Shown here: positions 9,242 through 10,935 of the stretch, piece after piece | Numbering within the stretch: position 1 is the first letter of the stretch | Layout of the letters: the number at the start of each line of letters is the position of its first letter | Source of the DNA: DATDSR01 sp036517855 | GTDB lineage: Bacteria > Patescibacteriota > Minisyncoccia > Phycocordibacterales > DATDSR01 | Direction of reading: 5' to 3' | Assembly: GCA_036517855.1 (NCBI GenBank) | Contig: DATDSR010000020.1 | Coordinates: 1-10,935 of the forward strand | DNA: 10,935 bases | Translations under genes and position numbers: made by a program | The notes under the pieces: model-generated | Told to the model about the DNA's origin: nothing | Databases searched by the model: none | What the model saw: the letters and a program-made list of their open reading frames with translations, nothing else

Positions 9242-9976
9242 ATGCTTCGATTCTCAATCATCACCCTGTTCCCGGAGGCAGTTAAACCCTACCTCGAGAC
9301 TTCGATGTTGCGCAAGGCAACCGAGCGCAAACTTGTGCAGATTAAGCTTGTGAATCCGCGCGACTTTACGACTGACCCTTCGACTCCGCTCAGGGCAGGT
9401 AAACGTCGACAAGCTGACGATAGGCCGTACGGCGGGGGACCCGGCATGGTTTTGAAGGCCGAGCCCCTGCTTCGCGCGGTTGCTTCACTCAAGCTCCCCA
9501 CTTCGCTAAAGCTTCGCGGGACAAGCAAAATAATAATCACCTCGCCAAGAGGCAAGCAGTTTACAAACGAACTTGCCGCTAAATGGGCGAAGAAGTACAA
9601 AGAGATTGTGATAATCGCCGGGCATTACGAGGGCATAGACGCAAGAGTTAAAAAGATTTTGTCCGCCCGAGGCGGATCCGCCTTTGGCGGAAAAGTTGAG
9701 GAAATTTCTGTCGGCCCGTACACGCTCACCGGTGGGGAAGTACCGGCCCTAGTTATGGTCGACGCCGTCACCCGCCGCCTCCCCGGAGTGCTCGGCAAGA
9801 GTGAATCCCTCGAAGAAAGACGCATAGCCCCAGAAGAGACGTACACCCGCCCCGAAGTTTTAGTATTTCCATTCGACAAGGCTCATGGCAAGCAAAAAAA
9901 GTACAAAGTCCCCCCAGTCTTACTCTCCGGCCACGCCGCCAACATAGCCAAATGGCGTCAAGCTAAAGTTTGTTGA
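9242..9976 (+). CDS. trmD: tRNA (guanine-N1-)-methyltransferase TrmD
   Basis: A 244-residue SPOUT enzyme that transfers a methyl group from SAM to G37 of tRNAs, which prevents frameshifting. Family motifs are present in order: FSIITLFPE (4-12), NPRDF (38-42), DDRPYGGGPGMV (59-70), SPRGKQF (101-107), AGHYEGIDARV (126-136), and EEISVGPYTLTGGEVPALVMVDAVTR (153-178) forming the trefoil-knot SAM site, then PGVLG and TRPEV (202-206). Three repeat elements are translated in frame: PSTPLRAG (46-53), LPTSLKLRGT (85-94) and SARGGSAFGG (141-150); each is extra to the compact family core and falls between conserved motifs. The start at 9242 gives the canonical N-terminus. No Shine-Dalgarno site; a hairpin touches the start codon. 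Confidence 0.95.
   Translation: MLRFSIITLFPEAVKPYLETSMLRKATERKLVQIKLVNPRDFTTDPSTPLRAGKRRQADDRPYGGGPGMVLKAEPLLRAVASLKLPTSLKLRGTSKIIITSPRGKQFTNELAAKWAKKYKEIVIIAGHYEGIDARVKKILSARGGSAFGGKVEEISVGPYTLTGGEVPALVMVDAVTRRLPGVLGKSESLEERRIAPEETYTRPEVLVFPFDKAHGKQKKYKVPPVLLSGHAANIAKWRQAKVC
9376..9395 (+). repeat. 20-bp repeat in trmD, related copy in nusB-Nudix
   Basis: This 20-mer starts CCCTTCGACT and ends GCTCAGGG. It matches the minus strand of 1206-1225 at 19 of 20 positions. It is read as PSTPLR between RDFTTD and ADDRPYGGG, a loop that is usually shorter in TrmD. Confidence 0.65.
9496..9521 (+). repeat. 26-bp repeat in trmD, second copy in rnr
   Basis: It matches the coding strand of rnr 6614-6639 at 23 of 26 positions but is translated in a different frame (LPTSLKLRGT). 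It lies between the LLRAV helix and the SKIIITSP strand. Confidence 0.7.
9662..9691 (+). repeat. Tandem palindromic element in trmD
   Basis: Two adjacent perfect hairpins, TCCGCC-cga-GGCGGA (9662-9676) and TCCGCC-ttt-GGCGGA (9677-9691), total exactly 30 nt or 10 codons, read as SARGGSAFGG. It separates VKKIL from VEEISVGPY, which are nearly adjacent in typical TrmD. Confidence 0.8.
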
Positions 9977-10000
9977 CAAAGTTAAGTCATTTGGTAACAT
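9973..10000 (+). promoter_or_regulatory. Promoter of the 10050 gene
   Basis: A perfect -35 box TTGACA (9973-9978), a 16-nt spacer and TAACAT (9995-10000, 4/6) preceded by TGG as an extended -10 element. It begins within the last codons of trmD, before its stop. The leader of about 43 nt has room for the Shine-Dalgarno site at 10038. Confidence 0.6.
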
Positions 10001-10049
10001 CAGCACGGAATTTGTAGGTCCCTGAGTTGCCATAGAGGGAGGAATGAAA

Positions 10050-10361
10050 ATGACGAAAAAGGCAGATGTGCCAAGTTTTCGCGCCTGGGTGTATCGGACT
10101 CGTGTGATGGGTCGCGGCAAGCGAAGGCGGTACTATCTCGATGTCAGCACTGAACCGAAGTCTGGAATTGAACTATTCACCGAAGACCTGCGAATTGGCG
10201 GCTCTCTCGCCATACCGAATGAGTTCAATGGGCTTTGTTCCAGCGAGGATGGTCGCCAGCGTTTGTCTAAGTTCCTTGGCGAAGCAATCCTTGTTTTCGG
10301 TAAGGGCCTTTTCGGGAAGTCCGGCCTAAAGCGAGCTAAAGCTATTGGCGACGGGGAGTAA
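10050..10361 (+). CDS. Small basic hypothetical protein (103 aa)
   Basis: I do not recognise this 103-residue protein. It has a basic N-terminal half with RTRVMGRGKRRRYYLDV (17-32), a central acidic segment (38-48), and a C-terminal helix LSKFLGEAILVFGKGLFGKSGLKRAK (72-97). No cysteine pairs, signal peptide or clear membrane segment. The basic patch would suit nucleic-acid binding, but that is inference only. ATG 10050 is chosen over ATG 10044 because GGAGGA (10038-10043) touches the earlier codon and sits 6 nt before the later one. It has its own promoter and a GC-rich terminator, and separates trmD from rpoB. Confidence 0.7.
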   Translation: MTKKADVPSFRAWVYRTRVMGRGKRRRYYLDVSTEPKSGIELFTEDLRIGGSLAIPNEFNGLCSSEDGRQRLSKFLGEAILVFGKGLFGKSGLKRAKAIGDGE

Positions 10362-10375
10362 AAGCGAAATTCCAA

Positions 10376-10420
10376 GGGCCGGGCGGGGGAGAGAATCCCC
10401 TGACCCGGCCCGAGGTGTTT
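10376..10420 (+). terminator. Terminator after the 10050 gene
   Basis: GGGCCGGG (10376-10383) pairs with CCCGGCCC (10404-10411); an inner stem GGGGA/TCCCC (10386-10400) has a 5-nt loop. A short T-run (TGTTT) ends at 10420. Confidence 0.6.
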
Positions 10421-10427
10421 ATCCACA
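10419..10427 (+). promoter_or_regulatory. DnaA-box consensus 9-mer
   Basis: TTATCCACA is an exact DnaA box. It lies 29 bp before the rpoB -35 box. A single copy is expected by chance in about one window of this size in twelve, so it may be accidental; DnaA control of rpoB is the alternative. Confidence 0.25.
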
Positions 10428-10455
10428 GGGTTGGGAGGTTGACACTCGCTGGGGC

Positions 10456-10483
10456 TTGACAGTAGAACTGGGGTGGGTATAAT
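10456..10483 (+). promoter_or_regulatory. Consensus rpoB promoter
   Basis: TTGACA (10456-10461), a 16-nt spacer and TATAAT (10478-10483), both perfect. A second TTGACA at 10439-10444 has no -10 box at the right distance. Transcription should start near 10490, giving a leader of about 146 nt. Confidence 0.85.
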
Positions 10484-10489
10484 AGACGT

Positions 10490-10635
10490 TCGCTACATTT
10501 TGAAGGATTTGTAGCCTTTTGTTATTTGAGGTTTGGTTAGGAGGGAAGTTGTGTCAACAAAACAAGTAAATATTTAGGGAGGATAAAGTGCCCTAGAGGA
10601 TTAATAGTAAAAATAATCTGGGGGTTATTATTTTT
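10490..10635 (+). other. rpoB leader with mini-ORFs and a start-codon hairpin
   Basis: AGGAGG (10539-10544) precedes a GTG (10551) that opens an 8-codon frame, MSTKQVNI, ending in TAG at 10575. GGGAGG (10577-10582) then precedes GTG CCC TAG (10588-10596). AAAAATAAT (10609-10617) and ATTATTTTT (10627-10635) form a hairpin that ends at the base before the rpoB ATG. rpoB itself has no Shine-Dalgarno site near its start. Leader-peptide or ribosome-loading control is a possibility; chance matches are not excluded. Confidence 0.4.
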
Positions 10636-10935
10636 ATGCAATCATCACCAATCTTACCTAAGAAGCACTTCTCGCGCTCGCACGAACCGCTTTTGCCTTT
10701 GCCAAACCTCGTTGAGTTGCAGACGCGCTCATACGACTGGCTTATCCGCGAAGGATTGGCCGAACTTTTCAAAGAATTTTCTCCCATCAGCGACTACTCG
10801 GGTAAAAAGTTTGATCTTGAATTGCTCGACTTCACTTTGGACGAACCCAAGCACGATGAGTACTACGCCAAGGAGAATAAACTTTCTTACGAAACACCCC
10901 TGCGCCTGCGGGTGCGTCTCACCAATAAGATACTC
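10636..10935 (+). CDS. rpoB: RNA polymerase beta subunit, N-terminal fragment
   Basis: The first 100 codons of rpoB, cut by the window end. The product begins MQSSPILPKKHFSRSHEPL, followed by LPLPNLVELQTRSYDWLIREGLAELFKEFSPISDYSGKKFDLELLDF, the conserved start of the beta subunit, and by EPKHDEYYAKENKLSYETPLRLRVRLTNK, matching the usual segment in which early residues assemble the protrusion and clamp-side lobe. RpoB forms the catalytic core of RNA polymerase with RpoC. The start at 10636 is the first ATG after the leader and gives a family-like N-terminus. Transcription is from a consensus promoter 153 bp upstream. Confidence 0.93.
   Translation, partial: MQSSPILPKKHFSRSHEPLLPLPNLVELQTRSYDWLIREGLAELFKEFSPISDYSGKKFDLELLDFTLDEPKHDEYYAKENKLSYETPLRLRVRLTNKIL

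Noticed and set aside
1..10935. CRISPR array, integrase, transposase or insertion sequence
   Set aside because: No direct-repeat array with spacers and no transposase or recombinase motifs were found; the repeats seen are short palindromes.

Overview
The window reads as a chromosomal segment of a Candidate Phyla Radiation (Patescibacteria) bacterium, most likely a Parcubacteria-type lineage. The reasons are the set and order of housekeeping genes, a half-length SMC-like ATPase, a NusB-Nudix fusion, no rimM between khpA and trmD, and core genes without Shine-Dalgarno sites, several with a -10 box directly before the start codon. TGA appears to be used as a stop. The lineage assignment is inference from these traits, not from a search.

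Layout: rpmF (L32), nusB-Nudix fusion, rnc and a mini-smc run on the plus strand (75-4288). A 96-nt multi-branched inverted repeat and a small unknown gene (4471-4806) follow. rnr (RNase R) lies on the minus strand (4864-6933). Next come three small accessory genes on the plus strand (6976-7215, 7294-7521, 7771-8226), the last behind an operator-like dyad and a structured leader and ahead of a strong terminator. Then rpsP (S16), khpA (KH protein) and trmD form an RNA/ribosome block. A further small unknown gene (10050-10361) follows, and the window ends in the first 100 codons of rpoB behind a consensus promoter and a leader of about 146 nt.

The core genes serve RNA and ribosome biology: ribosomal proteins L32 and S16, rRNA processing (RNase III, RNase R, NusB), a small KH RNA-binding protein, tRNA m1G37 methylation and RNA polymerase. 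The mini-SMC is the only chromosome-maintenance gene. The small unknown genes differ in style: most have strong GGAGG Shine-Dalgarno sites, and several have their own promoter and GC-rich hairpin terminator, so they look like independent cassettes placed between core genes.

The most unusual signal is a set of GC-rich palindromic or repeat elements inside core coding sequences, all read through in frame: four in rnr, three in trmD, two in smc and a possible one in nusB-Nudix. Some recur between genes. One repeat gives the same QRSD...GPT peptide in SMC and RNase R. Another occurs in rnr and trmD in different reading frames. This resembles the Rickettsia palindromic elements and is the best candidate here for something undescribed. 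Other leads are a CxxC motif at the midpoint of the SMC-like protein where a hinge is expected, and two neighbouring small proteins that share an N-terminal module.
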